From contig CM065713.1 in assembly GCA_017654935.2 (NCBI GenBank), positions 22,300,872-22,364,871 of the forward strand: a DNA stretch of 64,000 nucleotides, given 5' to 3'. The stretch comes from Phymorhynchus buccinoides. Lineage: Eukaryota > Mollusca > Gastropoda > Neogastropoda > Raphitomidae. The notes under the pieces are model-generated. The model saw only the letters and a program-made list of their open reading frames with translations, had not been told where the DNA came from and did not search any database. Of this stretch, positions 20,239 through 35,000 are shown one piece after another; the stretch's first letter is position 1, and each line of letters begins with the position of its first letter. The translations under genes were made by a program, and so were the position numbers.

Positions 20239-21270
20239 ATGACAGTGAATGTTGTGACTGGTGGAATGGAGACTACTACATACGATATCGATGGCTGGTA
20301 TGATCAACGTCAACCATACATGGATGCAGCACACCTCACCGAAGATATCGGCATTCCACTGTTGTGCGCCTTTGGTCTCGTGGCTAATTTCATGATCATT
20401 CTGATCATGTTCCGTCTTCCTTCTTTCACATCCAGTGTTTTCTTCACGCTTCTTGCCGTATTTGATCAATTGATTTTGTTTTACGCTTTAGACTTCGTCC
20501 TTCCAACGTATATTTATTACGGAAAATATCTACAGGATCAGGGCTCTTGGCAGTGCAAGATGTACTATTTTATGTATCGAATATCAGTCCCTCTGTCGTC
20601 CTGGATGCTGGTGTCACTCACCTTGCTCAGAGCTGCTTCTGTGTTGTGGCCGCTTCGTGTCGGTGCTGCGTGGACGAAGAGAAAGTCCCGAGTTGCAGCT
20701 GGTGCAGTGATCCTCGTTATCAGTGCACTCAATTCTTACCCGCTGTATGCATTTAATATTCATTGGGGACATTGTTATGTACTTTTTTCTGAAATGTACG
20801 GATACTTTGTTTTTATAGTCTTTCCTTGGATACGCCTACTTCAAAACTTTGTCCTACCTTTCCTGTTGTTGGCGGTCAGCAACGCAGTTCTGTTGTGGAT
20901 GCTGGTCAGATCAGTCAGAACAAAGAAACGTCTTTCTGTCCAACAAGCCAGCCAGGATTCCAGAGAAGAGAAAGTGTCCTCACTGACTGTCACCTTGGTT
21001 GCTGCAAGCGTTTGTTATTTCCTCCTGACATCACCGAGTGCTTTGAAACATATGTTGCAGACAACCTTTCGAACGGCAGACCCCATAGAAAATGGACAGT
21101 TTCAAGTGTTTAGCAGAACCACCCAAATCCTGCGGTACGCTAACAGTGGCGTCAACTTCTACCTGTACTGTTTAACTGGCACCAGGTTCAGAGCAGAGTT
21201 CATGAAGCTTGTTACGGAGTTTTGCGCCATACTCTGTAACAGAAAACAACAACAAGAACGTGAGCTCTGA
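20239..21270 (+). CDS. Class A (rhodopsin-like) GPCR, tandem paralogue
   Basis: A 343-residue receptor close to the one at 16662. Both share the TM3 segment SSWMLVSLT, then LRAASVLWPLRVGA, and the TM6 start KVSSLTVTL. TM1 is about 38-58, C106 and C179 are the probable disulfide pair, and LRA (130-132) replaces DRY. NSGVNFYLY (302-310) replaces NPxxY, and FRAEF starts the cytoplasmic tail. The coding sequence is intronless. A strong acceptor (GTCAATCTCTCAG at 20136) upstream, followed by an in-frame stop, suggests a 5' UTR intron and supports this ATG. Directly after the stop lies a long minisatellite built from copies of the receptor's own 3' end. Confidence 0.88.
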   Translation: MTVNVVTGGMETTTYDIDGWYDQRQPYMDAAHLTEDIGIPLLCAFGLVANFMIILIMFRLPSFTSSVFFTLLAVFDQLILFYALDFVLPTYIYYGKYLQDQGSWQCKMYYFMYRISVPLSSWMLVSLTLLRAASVLWPLRVGAAWTKRKSRVAAGAVILVISALNSYPLYAFNIHWGHCYVLFSEMYGYFVFIVFPWIRLLQNFVLPFLLLAVSNAVLLWMLVRSVRTKKRLSVQQASQDSREEKVSSLTVTLVAASVCYFLLTSPSALKHMLQTTFRTADPIENGQFQVFSRTTQILRYANSGVNFYLYCLTGTRFRAEFMKLVTEFCAILCNRKQQQEREL

Positions 21271-21318
21271 GTAGTGTTCATCCGTGACAAATTAAGACAG
21301 TGGCCTCATGGTGTAGCA

Positions 21319-22757
21319 GAGTTTCTGAATTTTGTTGCGGAGTTTTGCGCCATACTCTCTATAGCAAAGCAAAACAAGAACGTGAGCTCCGAGTAGTGTT
21401 CACCCCCAACAAGACAGAACAGAGTTTCTGAAGCTTGCTGCAAAGTTTTGCACCATTTTCTCCACTAAACCAAGAACGTGAGCTCTGAGTAGTGTTCACC
21501 CATAACAAGACAGAGCAGAGTTTCTGAAGCTTGTTGCAAAGTTTTGCACCATTTTTTTCCCAATAAACCAAGAACGTGAGTTCTGAGTAGTGTTCACCCA
21601 CAACAAGACAGAGCAGAGTTTCTGAAGCTTGTTGCAAAGTTTTGCACCATTTTTTCCCCAATAAACCAAGAACGTGAGCTCTGAGTAGTGTTCACCCTTA
21701 ACAAGACAGAGCAGAGTTTCTGAAGCTTGTTGCAAAGTTTTGCACCATTTTCTCCAATAAACCAAGAACGTGAGCTCTGAGTAGTGTTCACCTATAACAA
21801 GACAGAGCAGAGTTTCTGAAGCTTGTTGCAAAGTTTGCACCATTTTTTCCCAATAACCCAAGAACGTGAACTCTGAGTAGTGTTCACCCACAACAAGACA
21901 GAGCAGAGTTTCTGAAGCTTGTTGCAAAGTTTTGCACCATTTTATTTCCAATAACCCAAGAACGTGAGCTCTGAGTAGTGTTCACCCACAACAAGACAGA
22001 GCAGAGTTTCTGAAGCTTGTTGCAAAGTTTTGCACCATTTTCTCCAATAAACCAAGAACGTGAACTCTGAGTAGTGTTCACCCATAACAAGACAGAGCAG
22101 TTTCTTTAGCTTGCTGCAAAGTTTTGCACCATTTTCTCCAATAAACCAAGAACGTGAACTCTGAGTAGTGTTCACCCATAACAAGACAGAGCAGTTTCTT
22201 TAGCTTGCTGCAAAGTTTTGCACCATTTTCCCCAATAAACCAAGAACGTGAACTCTGAGTAGTGTTCACCCACAACAAGACAGAGCAGAGTTTCTGAAGC
22301 TTGTTGCAAAGTTTGCACCATTTTTTCCCCAATAAACCAAGAACGTGAACTCTGAGTAGTGTTCACCCACAACAAGACAGAGCAGAGTTTCTGAAGCTTG
22401 TTGCAAAGTTTTGCACCATTTTTTCCCCAATAAACCAAGAACGTGAACTCTGAGTAGTGTTCACCCCCAACAAGACAGAGCAGAGTTTCTGAAGCTTGTT
22501 GCAAAGTTTGCACCATTTTTTCCCAATAACCCAAGAACGTGAGCTCTGAGTAGTGTTCACCCACAACAAGACAGAGCAGAGTTTCTGAAGCTTGTTGCAA
22601 AGTTTTGCACCATTTTCTCCAATAAACCAAGAACGTGAACTCTGAGTAGTGTTCACCCATAACAAGACAGAGCAGAGTTTCTGAAGCTTGTTGCAAAGTT
22701 TTGCACCATTTTTTTCCCAATAAACCAAGAACGTGAGTTCTGAGTAGTGTTCACCCA
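21319..22757 (+). repeat. Minisatellite derived from the GPCR 3' end, about 15 units of ~96 bp
   Basis: Each unit carries a degenerate copy of the last codons of the receptor (GCAGAGTTTCTGAAGCTTGT, GTTTTGCACCAT, AAGAACGTGAGCTCTGAG including the stop) plus about 35 bp of 3' flank (TAGTGTTCACCC). The first unit (21319-21420) still has receptor-like CGGAGTTTTGCGCC. Later ones share derived changes such as GCAAAGTTTTGCACC. Many units contain AATAAA. The long - strand frames here are artefacts of a period near 96. Confidence 0.9.
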
Positions 22758-22794
22758 TAACAAAAATAGGGTGACAAGGGAAGAGAGCTGGGGT

Positions 22795-23110
22795 GAGTTT
22801 CACAAGGGCTAACGTTTCGTCGCGCTCGCTCAAATCGGCAGAAACGGTCTAAGAAACACCCTTCGTTTGCCGATAGTTCGCATGGTGTTTTGCTCTCAGT
22901 CGAAAGGTGACAAGCGGCGAACTAGTAGGGGGTGAATACGGTTCTTGTTGTTGATTGGTCCATTACAGTTTCTTTAAAATAATATTTGTTTTTACCAGTC
23001 AGACAAGAGCTTGTAATATTATTCTGCAAACGCTTTCTAAAGTGTTTCGTAGGCTTTGCCGTGAGCGTTATTCGCGCGGCGACCGTTATCTAGAGAAACT
23101 CGCCCCTGGT
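22795..23110. mobile_element. Non-autonomous element F4
   Basis: It runs from GAGTTTCACAAGGGCTAACG to CGCGCGGCGACC and GTTATCTAGAGAAACTCGCC. The two ends are imperfect inverted repeats. Copies lie at 42340-42690 and 47945-48245, and a fragment at 14145-14225. Confidence 0.65.
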
Positions 23111-23259
23111 GTGTGGATAGAGTTGTTGTGTGAATTTTTGGGTTTGGAATTGGTGGCTGAGAGAATGTTTGAAGGAAAAAGCTGATGTTTTGAATTTGTA
23201 TGTGTTTTTGGATTTGGTGTTGGAGTTCTAATGTTTTAATTGAACCTGTTTTAGTGTTG

Positions 23260-25560
<2,301 letters not shown>

Positions 25561-25847
25561 TATAGACCCGAGACAGACAAGGAAATAACCACACCTACAT
25601 ACAAACACAAGTACAAACGCTTACGTGTTGCATACACACACACACACAACCGCATAAGCATAACTAGTACACTTTTTACAAGGGTGTACACTAGTACAAG
25701 TTGAGTTGATGTTAAGAGTTCTTAAAGAGAATGTAATTTTGATTCTAATAAAAGGGTATAACGTACTAACAAATTTAGATAAACAAGATGTAAAGCCTTC
25801 AATGCTCACTCGACAGCAGGAACATGTGGGACAGCAAGAAACAAAGA

Positions 25848-25876
25848 TTGAGGGGGGGGGGGGGGGGGGGGGGGGT
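25848..25876. repeat. Poly-G tract
   Basis: Nearly 30 consecutive G. Similar tracts lie near 15196, 15669, 26548, 27370 and 59555, with poly-C at about 48005-48029. Confidence 0.9.
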
Positions 25877-25965
25877 CATAAGAACAAGATTCCCAATAAA
25901 ATTTTAAAGTACAAATGAAACTATCATTAATGGATACAACTAAAAAAAAAAAATTTAATAATGAA

Positions 25966-26038
25966 AGTGCCCGTGCCGAGAATCGGACCTGAACCATTGC
26001 CATGACAAACAGGCACTCTACCAATGAGCCATCGAGGC
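25966..26038 (-). pseudogene. tRNA-like pseudogene
   Basis: The - strand has an A-box-like TGGCTCATTGGTAGAGTG and a B-box-like GGTCCGATTCTC at tRNA spacing over 73 nt. The acceptor ends (GCCTCGA and CGGGCAC) do not pair and the anticodon and T stems have bulges. It is a decayed tRNA or a tRNA-derived SINE head. Confidence 0.5.
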
Positions 26039-26044
26039 TTTCAG

Positions 26045-26280
26045 TGTTGATGAGTTTCTTAACTCATGTTGCCTGTTGAATACTCTCTAACCCACTAATC
26101 TAAAATGTTATCTGTTTGTTATCTGTTTACAGTGTTGTTTTAAGTATTTAATTATTCAAATCATTATTGTTTGAAAGCTTGCACATAAACATCTATATGT
26201 GTGCAAAGTTTGAACAATGTATGCCTTCAATTTCCTGAGAAAATGCCAACGTTAAAGTTTGGAGATTAGATCACGGACGC
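26045..26280. other. Intergenic, nothing recognised
   Basis: AT-rich, without repeat matches. Confidence 0.4.
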
Positions 26281-26282
26281 AA

Positions 26283-26306
26283 CACTCACACACACACACA
26301 CGCACA

Positions 26307-26372
<66 letters not shown>

Positions 26373-26427
26373 CACACACACACGCGCACACGCACACACA
26401 CACACACACACACGCACACGCGCACGC

Positions 26428-26475
<48 letters not shown>

Positions 26476-26489
26476 ACACACAGACACAC
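26283..26489. repeat. (CA)n microsatellite with CACG variants
   Basis: About 207 bp of CA with scattered CG steps. Confidence 0.95.
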
Positions 26490-26642
26490 AACCGAACAAC
26501 TATCATACTATAGACTCACTTCACGAGTGAGCCAAGAATGGGACAGGAGGGGGGGGGGGGGGGGGCTTAAAAACCTGAGGGGGGGGGGGGAGAGAGAGAG
26601 TGAGGCTTGTTTGTTCTATCCCCTTATTAAAGTCATTATTCA

Positions 26643-26785
26643 CCTGGGACGGTATTCACGTTGAGATAGCATGAGACTTAGAAGCTCTTCCAATGTCCTA
26701 TAGGATTTAATAGGACTTTTGGAAGAGCTTCTAAGTTAGCATGATGCTAAGTCTCATGCTATCTCGACATGAATACCGTCCCAGG
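26643..26785. mobile_element. Foldback MITE family FB2
   Basis: A single long hairpin from CCTGGGACGGTATTCA to TGAATACCGTCCCAGG. The arms contain GAGATAGCATGAGACTTAG and GGAAGAGCTTCTAAG, and the loop is TAGGATTTAATAGGAC. Copies lie at 45201-45359 and, rearranged, at 40434-40603. Confidence 0.8.
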
Positions 26786-26789
26786 TTGG

Positions 26790-27400
26790 TAGACAATGTG
26801 TTATGATTAGATGTCTTTCTCTGACAGAATGTAAATTGTGAGTCCCTCTTTATCTCTTTGTGATCTATAGATATAATAAACACAATATTATATCATTATA
26901 TTATATCATTATATTGTATCGGTTCATTCTAACGTTACAATATCATAGGCCCTAGGCCTACTGTTATTGTGTATTATTGACATTCATGAAGTCAGCACGA
27001 ATGATTGATACTATTAGATAGACATCTATCTATAAAATAATACGCTCTGTGAGATCCGAAGTGTACAAGAACGTAAAAACTCGGATACCGCGTAAATGTC
27101 GGACTTTTGCTTGCTATACAGTTCTTCTTCTTCTTCTTCTTCTTCTTCCATTAATCACCCGCCTTCATCGATTTGAAGATTCTGATTATATAGAACTGAG
27201 AAGGGTTCTGCGCATGTTAAGATATAGTCAATCAGGTCATGGACACTACACGTATACATTGAGTATAGAATCCGTGATCAGGTTTAATCAGTGTCAATTC
27301 GAGGGTATGATGAGTCTATGTTTGGTGGGGAAGGAAGTGGAGGGGGAGGGGGGCACTGGAGAGATGGAGTGGGGGGGGGGGGGGGGGGGGGGGGTTGATG
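26790..27400. other. Intergenic with a (TTC)n run and G-rich tract
   Basis: (TTC)n at about 27122-27149. A + strand frame from 27049 crosses it but has no supporting signal. Confidence 0.35.
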
Positions 27401-28260
27401 GGGGGAGAGGGGGAATTTAGATTTGGTTCTTGAAGGTTTCCACCGTGGCTGATGAAACTGCCACCGGTGGAAGTGCGTTCCACTCAGCAATGGTGCGAGG
27501 GAAGAAAGACTGCTGGCGGTACAGAGTCCTGCATGCCGGCAGCTGGTACGACTTCAGCATGCAGGGAGCGTATTGATCTTGTTGGGGGGCTGGGGGTTGG
27601 CTTCCTGGTGGAGTTGATCACCAACTCTCCACGATGGATCTTGAAGAAGTTGGTGAGGCGGGCCTTACTTCTACGCTGGGAGAGTGGGGACCAGTTTAAC
27701 TGCTGATACATAGTCTCTACGCTGGGAGAGTGGGGACCAGCTTAACTGCTGATACATAGTCTCTACGCTGGGAGAGTGGGGACCAGTTTAACTGCTGATA
27801 CATAGTCTCTACGCTGGGAGAGTGGGGACCAGTTTAACTGCTGATACATAGTCTCCACGCTGGGAGAGTGGGGACCAGCTTAACTGCTGATACATAGTCT
27901 CTACGCTGGGAGAGTGGGGACCAGCTTAACTGCTGATACATAGTCTCCACGCTGGGAGAGTGGGGACCAGTTTAACTGCTGATACATAGTCTCTACGCTG
28001 GGAGAGTGGGGACCAGCTTAACTGCTGATACATAGTCTCTACGCTGGGAGAGTGGGGACCAGCTTAACTGCTGATACATAGTCTCCACGCTGGGAGAGTG
28101 GGGACCAGTTTAACTGCTGATACATAGTCTCTACGCTGGGAGAGTGGGGACCAGTTTAACTGCTGACACAGTCTCTACGCTGGGAGAGTGGGGACCAGTT
28201 TAACTGCTGATACAGTTCCAGAAGAACGCGTTGGGACGCGATTCCGCTATGTCTGGTTTA
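27400..28260 (-). mobile_element. LINE fragment carrying an internal 46-bp array
   Basis: Same family as 18594-19960. The 3' UTR text TTCCACCGTGGCTGATGAAA and the frame QLNWSPLSQRRSKARLTNFF correspond to the ORF2 C-terminal part. The reading continues on the far side of the array (CCCAACGCGTTCTTCTGGAA), so the array lies inside the LINE rather than beside it. Confidence 0.75.
27671..28213. repeat. 46-bp minisatellite, about 12 units, grown from LINE ORF
   Basis: CTACGCTGGGAGAGTGGGGA recurs every 46 bp (for example 27717 and 27763). On the - strand it encodes the LINE stretch QQLNWSPLSQRR. Units differ mainly at CAGCTTAA/CAGTTTAA and CTCTAC/CTCCAC, in an alternating pattern that suggests multi-unit duplication. 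Confidence 0.9.
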
Positions 28261-28300
28261 AAACTTTGCTTTTGAAAGTTGATTTTGAAGGCAAAATGTA

Positions 28301-28514
28301 GGGGAAGACGGGGTAAAAAGTGCATGGGCGGGTAAGAAGCCCACCCCAATTATCTCATGAAATAAAGAACATTTCAGTCAAATTTGCCCATGAGACGAAT
28401 GCTAGACATTAACGCTCGTCTCATGGGCAAAATGAGACTGAAATTTGCTTCATTTCATGAGATAATTGGGGTGGGCTTCTTACCCGCCCATGCGCTTTTT
28501 ACCCCGTCTTCCCC
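28301..28514. mobile_element. Foldback MITE FB1
   Basis: Hairpin with TA at 28299-28300 and 28515-28516. Confidence 0.85.
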
Positions 28515-28640
28515 TATACAATTTCCTTGACATGATATTTTGTGTCGTCTGCGTCGCCCGAGCTGTATCAGAAATTGCCGAATCTATCTCGGAAAACACG
28601 AAGAATGCCGAACCTGCGTTTTGTAACACCCCCCCCCCCC

Positions 28641-28713
28641 TCTCTCTCTCTCTCCCTCTCTCTCTGTCTCTCTCTCTCTCTCTATCTGTCTGTCTCTCTC
28701 TCTCTCTCTCTCA

Positions 28714-28790
<77 letters not shown>
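28641..28790. repeat. (CT)n microsatellite
   Basis: About 150 bp, interrupted in its first third. Confidence 0.95.
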
Positions 28791-28793
<3 letters not shown>

Positions 28794-28799
28794 GTATAA

Positions 28800-29355
28800 T
28801 TTGTTCATAATTATATTCCACTTCGGTGTGTGTGCCACAGGCATCCAATACTGGATCCACTGCCAACTCTTTATGCACTGACTTTCCAGCTCTTTACATG
28901 TTGGGTTCAGGGAGTAGCTACACTACAAGGTTTACTTGCATCCCTTTAATTAGAGGATCACCTCAGTGGTCGGCTCTTTCTACCCACATGTATTAAATTT
29001 TTCAAATCGCAATTTCCGCATTTTAATAACATCTATTTTACCCAAAATGTTCTTCATTTTTCTCTTCACCTTGTGCTGGTTTGCTTAAATTGTGGACTTT
29101 TCGGCCTAGTGCAGAGAGGACACCATTCTTTTATTAGAAATGTCTTCCTGTTGGGGTTGATCCACAAGATAATGTTTGTTAGCAGATATACATACTGACG
29201 AGAATTCCATAATTCGAAAGACCTCTATGTACCATGCTCATACACTATCTGTCCCCCATTGGGACAAAAAGTAAACCAGCACAATCTTTTACTTTTATTA
29301 TATTCTTTTCAAAATATACACAGTTAGTGGTGTTTGTGGTTTCTTTGATCAAATA
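28800..29355. other. Intergenic, nothing recognised
   Basis: No frame or repeat could be supported. Confidence 0.4.

Positions 29356-29402
<47 letters not shown>
29356..29402. repeat. (CT)n(CA)n microsatellite
   Basis: Compound dinucleotide run. Confidence 0.9.
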
Positions 29403-29404
<2 letters not shown>

Positions 29405-29672
29405 CGTCAGCACAGAGTTAATAAACTTTGTCACTAAGTCACGCGCAAAATGTTCTCAAATCAATACACGGCTTCTAGTATTGCATTTTTAGTATGTCGT
29501 ACGGGGAACTCTCTTACATTCACAGGCACTATTATAATTATGTTATGTCAATGTAAGATTGAATAAATTATATTTGCATTTCCAAAATAATATTTATGGA
29601 CCCGTGTGGATCACGGGTGTAACTAGTTCATAGTATACTATGCCCAAAACAAATAAACAAAATATGTACCTT

Positions 29673-30471
<799 letters not shown>

Positions 30472-30616
30472 GCACCCTTAAGGCCTACATGACATGGCAT
30501 TTATCAAGTTGACTAGTATAGATCAATAATGGACAGACTGTAGATCTCGTAATATATCAAGAATATGTTAGGTCTGTCATAATTATACCGATTGTGTGTA
30601 CGTATGTATGAGTGAG

Positions 30617-30619
30617 TGA

Positions 30620-30658
<39 letters not shown>

Positions 30659-30787
30659 CGTGCGTGCGTGCGTGTGAGTGTGTTGTGAGTGCGTATGTGT
30701 GTGTGTGTCATCGTGTGATAAGTTGTGCGTGCGTATGTGTGTGTGCGTGCGTTGTGTGCGTGTGTGTGTGCGTGTGTGCGCGCGTGC

Positions 30788-30826
<39 letters not shown>

Positions 30827-30865
30827 ATGCGTGCACTCGCTCGCGTGTGTGTGCGCGCGCGCGTG
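30617..30865. repeat. (GT)n/(GC)n low-complexity tract
   Basis: Alternating purine-pyrimidine sequence for about 250 bp, including TATATATATG and GCGCGCGCG parts. Confidence 0.9.
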
Positions 30866-31012
30866 CACGTGTTTGTTGTATGTCATTAGGAGTCTTTCGA
30901 AAGAGTCAGTCAGCTATAAAAGGGTATTCCATGGAAGAGACTGAAACTGTTTTCGCGTGCTTAGGCCTACTTTAAACTGACGGTTTTTTCCTGTGTCCAT
31001 TTTCCTTTCCCT

Positions 31013-31450
31013 TTGGAAAAAAGGTTATCATTTGAGCAGATCTCTGATAAGTTTAATGAATTTTTTATGAACAAAATCGAAGCAATCAGGAACAAGCTAA
31101 ATTCCCCGTCCGATCATGATCACGCAGAGAGCTTTGTCGGAACTAGATTTGTTAATTTCCAAACAGTGACCTGTGATCAAGTGAAAAAAGTCATCCTTAA
31201 GATGCCTAGAAAGTCGTGTGATCTCGACCCCATTCTGTACTCTCTTTTACTGGACTGCTTAGAAGAACTGCTCCCTACCATAACCAACATAATGAACGTC
31301 TCTCTAACTTCAGGCACAGTACCACAGTCGTTCAAGCATGCTTTGGTGTCCCCCCTCTTAAAGAAATCCAACTTAGATCCCGAAATACTAAAACATTACA
31401 GGCCCGTTTCAAACCTACCATTTCTGTCCAAAGTGCTAGAGCGCATTGTA
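31013..31450 (+). mobile_element. LINE ORF2 fragment (CR1/jockey-type), truncated by a MITE
   Basis: The + strand frame reads the N-terminal side of an RT domain: EQISDKFNEFFMNKIEAIRN, then KMPRKSCDLDPILYSLLLDC and LKHYRPVSNLPFLSKVLERI. The last motif is typical of CR1/jockey-like RT. A foldback MITE starts at 31451. The reading does not resume beyond it. Confidence 0.8.
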
Positions 31451-31664
31451 GGGGAAGACGGGGTAAAAAGCGCATGGGCGGGTAAGAAGCCCACCCCAAT
31501 TATCTCATGAAATAAAGAAAATTTCAGTCAAATTTGCCCATGAGACGAATGCTAGACATTAACGCTCGTCTCATGGGCAAAATGAGACTGAAATTTGCTT
31601 CATTTCATGAGATAATTGGGGTGGGCTTCTTACCCGCCCATGCGCTTTTTACCCCGTCTTCCCC
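31451..31664. mobile_element. Foldback MITE FB1
   Basis: TA precedes it at 31449-31450, but AA follows it. It ends the LINE frame at VLERIV. Confidence 0.85.
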
Positions 31665-31914
31665 AACAACAACAAAATTCCTTCCGGTCAGAGGTTAGCT
31701 AACAATACAAAATAACAAACTAAAGCCGGGTTCACATTGGACGCGTAAGCTCCGTAGTGGAAGAAAGAAGGGTAAAAGTATACGCATAATCAAGGGGAAA
31801 TAGGGCACACGTGCGCAAATCTTTTCCCTTCTTTGTTTCACTTATTTATGGATTGCGCACGGGTTTCCGTTTGGAGTATCCGCTTATGTGTGTACACGGC
31901 CTTAGTGGTCCAAA

Positions 31915-31995
31915 ATAATAATAATAATAATAATTAACATTTATAGAGCGCCCTTTCTCTCATGAGCTCACGGCCCTTCACAATTATTAAAATAA
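31915..31995 (-). mobile_element. Retroposon 3' tail with ATT repeats
   Basis: On the - strand the text GAAAGGGCGCTCTATAAATG is followed by (ATT)n, the form of CR1/L2-type LINE or SINE 3' ends, as also at 54307-54390 and 62000-62060. Confidence 0.5.
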
Positions 31996-32009
31996 ATACA
32001 TACGTGTTA

Positions 32010-35000
32010 GTCTATGTGCAGTTAGTCTAGAAGGAAACAATCTCTAAATGTCATAGAAAACGAGATTTTTCACGTGTTGCTCTATAGTCTAGAAGGAAAC
32101 AATCTCTAAATGTCAAAGAAAACGAGATTTTTCACGTGTTTCTCTATGTGCAGTTAGTCTAGAAGGAAACAATCTCTAAATGTCATAGAAAACGAGATTT
32201 TTCACGTGTTTCTCTATGTGCAGTTAGTCTAGAAGGAAACAATCTCTAAATGTCATAGAAAACGAGATTTTTCACGTGTTGCTCTATAGTCTAGAAGGAA
32301 ACAATCTCTAAATGTCAAAGAAAACGAGATTTTTCACGTGTTGCTCTATAGTCTAGAAGGAAACAATCTCTAAATGTCAAAGAAAACGAGATTTTTCACG
32401 TGTTTCTCTATGTGCAGTTAGTCTAGAAGGAAACAATCTCTAAATGTCATAGAAAACGAGATTTTTCACGTGTTTCTCTATGTGCAGTTAGTCTAGAAGG
32501 AAACAATCTCTAAATGTCATAGAAAACGAGATTTTTCACGTGTTTCTCTATGTGCAGTTAGTCTAGAAGGAAACAATCTCTAAATGTCATAGAAAACGAG
32601 ATTTTTCACGTGTTTCTCTATGTGCAGTTAGTCTAGAAGGAAACAATCTCTAAATGTCATAGAAAACTAGATTTTTCACGTGTTTCTCTATGTGCAGTTA
32701 GTCTAAAAGGAAACTCTCTAAATGTCATAGAAAACGAGATTTTTCACGTGTTTCTCTATGTGCAGTTAGTCTAAAAGGAAACAATCTCTAAATGTCATAG
32801 AAAACGAGATTTTTCACGTGTTGCTCTATAGTCTAGAAGGAAACAATCTCTAAATGTCATAGAAAACGAGATTTTTCACGTGTTTCTCTATGTGCAGTTA
32901 GTCTAGAAGGAAACAATCTCTAAATGTCATAGAAAACTAGATTTTTCACGTGTTTCTCTATGTGCAGTTAGTCTAGAAGGAAACAATCTCTAAATGTCAT
33001 AGAAAACGAGATTTTTCACGTGTTTCTCTATGTGCAGTTAGTCTAGAAGGAAACAATCTCTAAATGTCATAGAAAACGAGATTTTTCACGTGTTGCTCTA
33101 TAGTCTAGAAGGAAACAATCTCTAAATGTCAAAGAAAACGAGATTTTTCACGTGTTTCTCTATGTGCAGTTAGTCTAGAAGGAAACAATCTCTAAATGTC
33201 ATAGAAAACTAGATTTTTCACGTGTTTCTCTATGTGCAGTTAGTCTAAAAGGAAACTCTCTAAATGTCATAGAAAACTAGATTTTTCACGTGTTTCTCTA
33301 TGTGCAGTTAGTCTAAAAGGAAACTCTCTAAATGTCATAGAAAACTAGATTTTTCACGTGTTTCTCTATGTGCAGTTAGTCTAAAAGGAAACTCTCTAAA
33401 TGTCATAGAAAACTAGATTTTTCACGTGTTTCTCTATGTGCAGTTAGTCTAGAAGGAAACAATCTCTAAATGTCATAGAAAACTAGATTTTTGAAATGTT
33501 TCTCTATGTGCAGTTAGTCTAGAAGGAAACAATCTCTAAATGTCATAGAAAACGAGATTTTTCACGTGTTGCTCTATAGTCTAGAAGGAAACAATCTCTA
33601 AATGTCAAAGAAAACGAGATTTTTCACGTGTTTCTCTATGTGCAGTTAGTCTAGAAGGAAACAATCTCTAAATGTCATAGAAAACTAGATTTTTCACGTG
33701 TTTCTCTATGTGCAGTTAGTCTAAAAGGAAACTCTCTAAATGTCATAGAAAACGAGATTTTTCACGTGTTTCTCTATGTGCAGTTAGTCTAAAAGGAAAC
33801 TCTCTAAATGTCATAGAAAACTAGATTTTTCACGTGTTTCTCTATGTGCAGTTAGTCTAAAAGGAAACAATCTCTAAATGTCATAGAAAACTAGATTTTT
33901 CAAATGTTTCTCTATGTGCAGTTAGTCTAGAAGGAAACAATCTCTAAATGTCATAGAAAACGACATTTTTCACGTGTTTCTCTATGTGCAGTTAGTCTAG
34001 AAGGAAACAATCTCTAAATGTCAAAGAAAACGAGATTTTTCACGTGTTGCTCTATAGTCTAGAAGGAAACAATCTCTAAATGTCAAAGAAAACGAGATTT
34101 TTCACGTGTTTCTCTGTGTGCATTTAGTCTAGAAGGAAACAATCTCTAAATGTCATAGAAAACTAGATTTTTCACGTGTTTCTCTATGTGCAGTTAGTCT
34201 AAAAGGAAACTCTCTAAATGTCATAGAAAACGAGATTTTTCACGTGTTGCTCTATAGTCTAGAAGGAAACAATCTCTAAATGTCAAAGAAAACGAGATTT
34301 TTCACGTGTTTCTCTATGTGCAGTTAGTCTAGAAGGAAACAATCTCTAAATGTCATAGAAAACGAGATTTTTCACGTGTTTCTCTATGTGCAGTTAGTCT
34401 AGAAGGAAACAATCTCTAAATGTCATAGAAAACGAGATTTTTCACGTGTTTCTCTATGTGCAGTTAGTCTAGAAGGAAACAATCTCTAAATGTCATAGAA
34501 AACTAGATTTTTCACGTGTTTCTCTATGTGCAGTTAGTCTAAAAGGAAACTCTCTAAATGTCATAGAAAACTAGATTTTTCACGTGTTTCTCTATGTGCA
34601 GTTAGTCTAAAAGGAAACAATCTCTAAATGTCATAGAAAACTAGATTTTTCAAATGTTTCTCTATGTGCAGTTAGTCTAGAAGGAAACAATCTCTAAATG
34701 TCAAAGAAAACGAGATTTTTCACGTGTTGCTCTATAGTCTAGAAGGAAACAATCTCTAAATGTCAAAGAAAACGAGATTTTTCACGTGTTTCTCTATGTG
34801 CAGTTAGTCTAGAAGGAAACAATCTCTAAATGTCATAGAAAACTAGATTTTTCACGTGTTTCTCTATGTGCAGTTAGTCTAAAAGGAAACTCTCTAAATG
34901 TCATAGAAAACTAGATTTTTCACGTGTTTCTCTATGTGCAGTTAGTCTAAAAGGAAACTCTCTAAATGTCATAGAAAACTAGATTTTTCACGTGTTTCTC

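Noticed and set aside
22172..22833. Several - strand frames of 150-180 residues
   Set aside because: They run antisense through the GPCR-derived minisatellite, with a period near 96 bp. Only the array repeats, with no domain.
31013..31510. One continuous 165-residue gene
   Set aside because: The last ~20 residues are read from the inserted foldback MITE. The rest is a LINE RT fragment.
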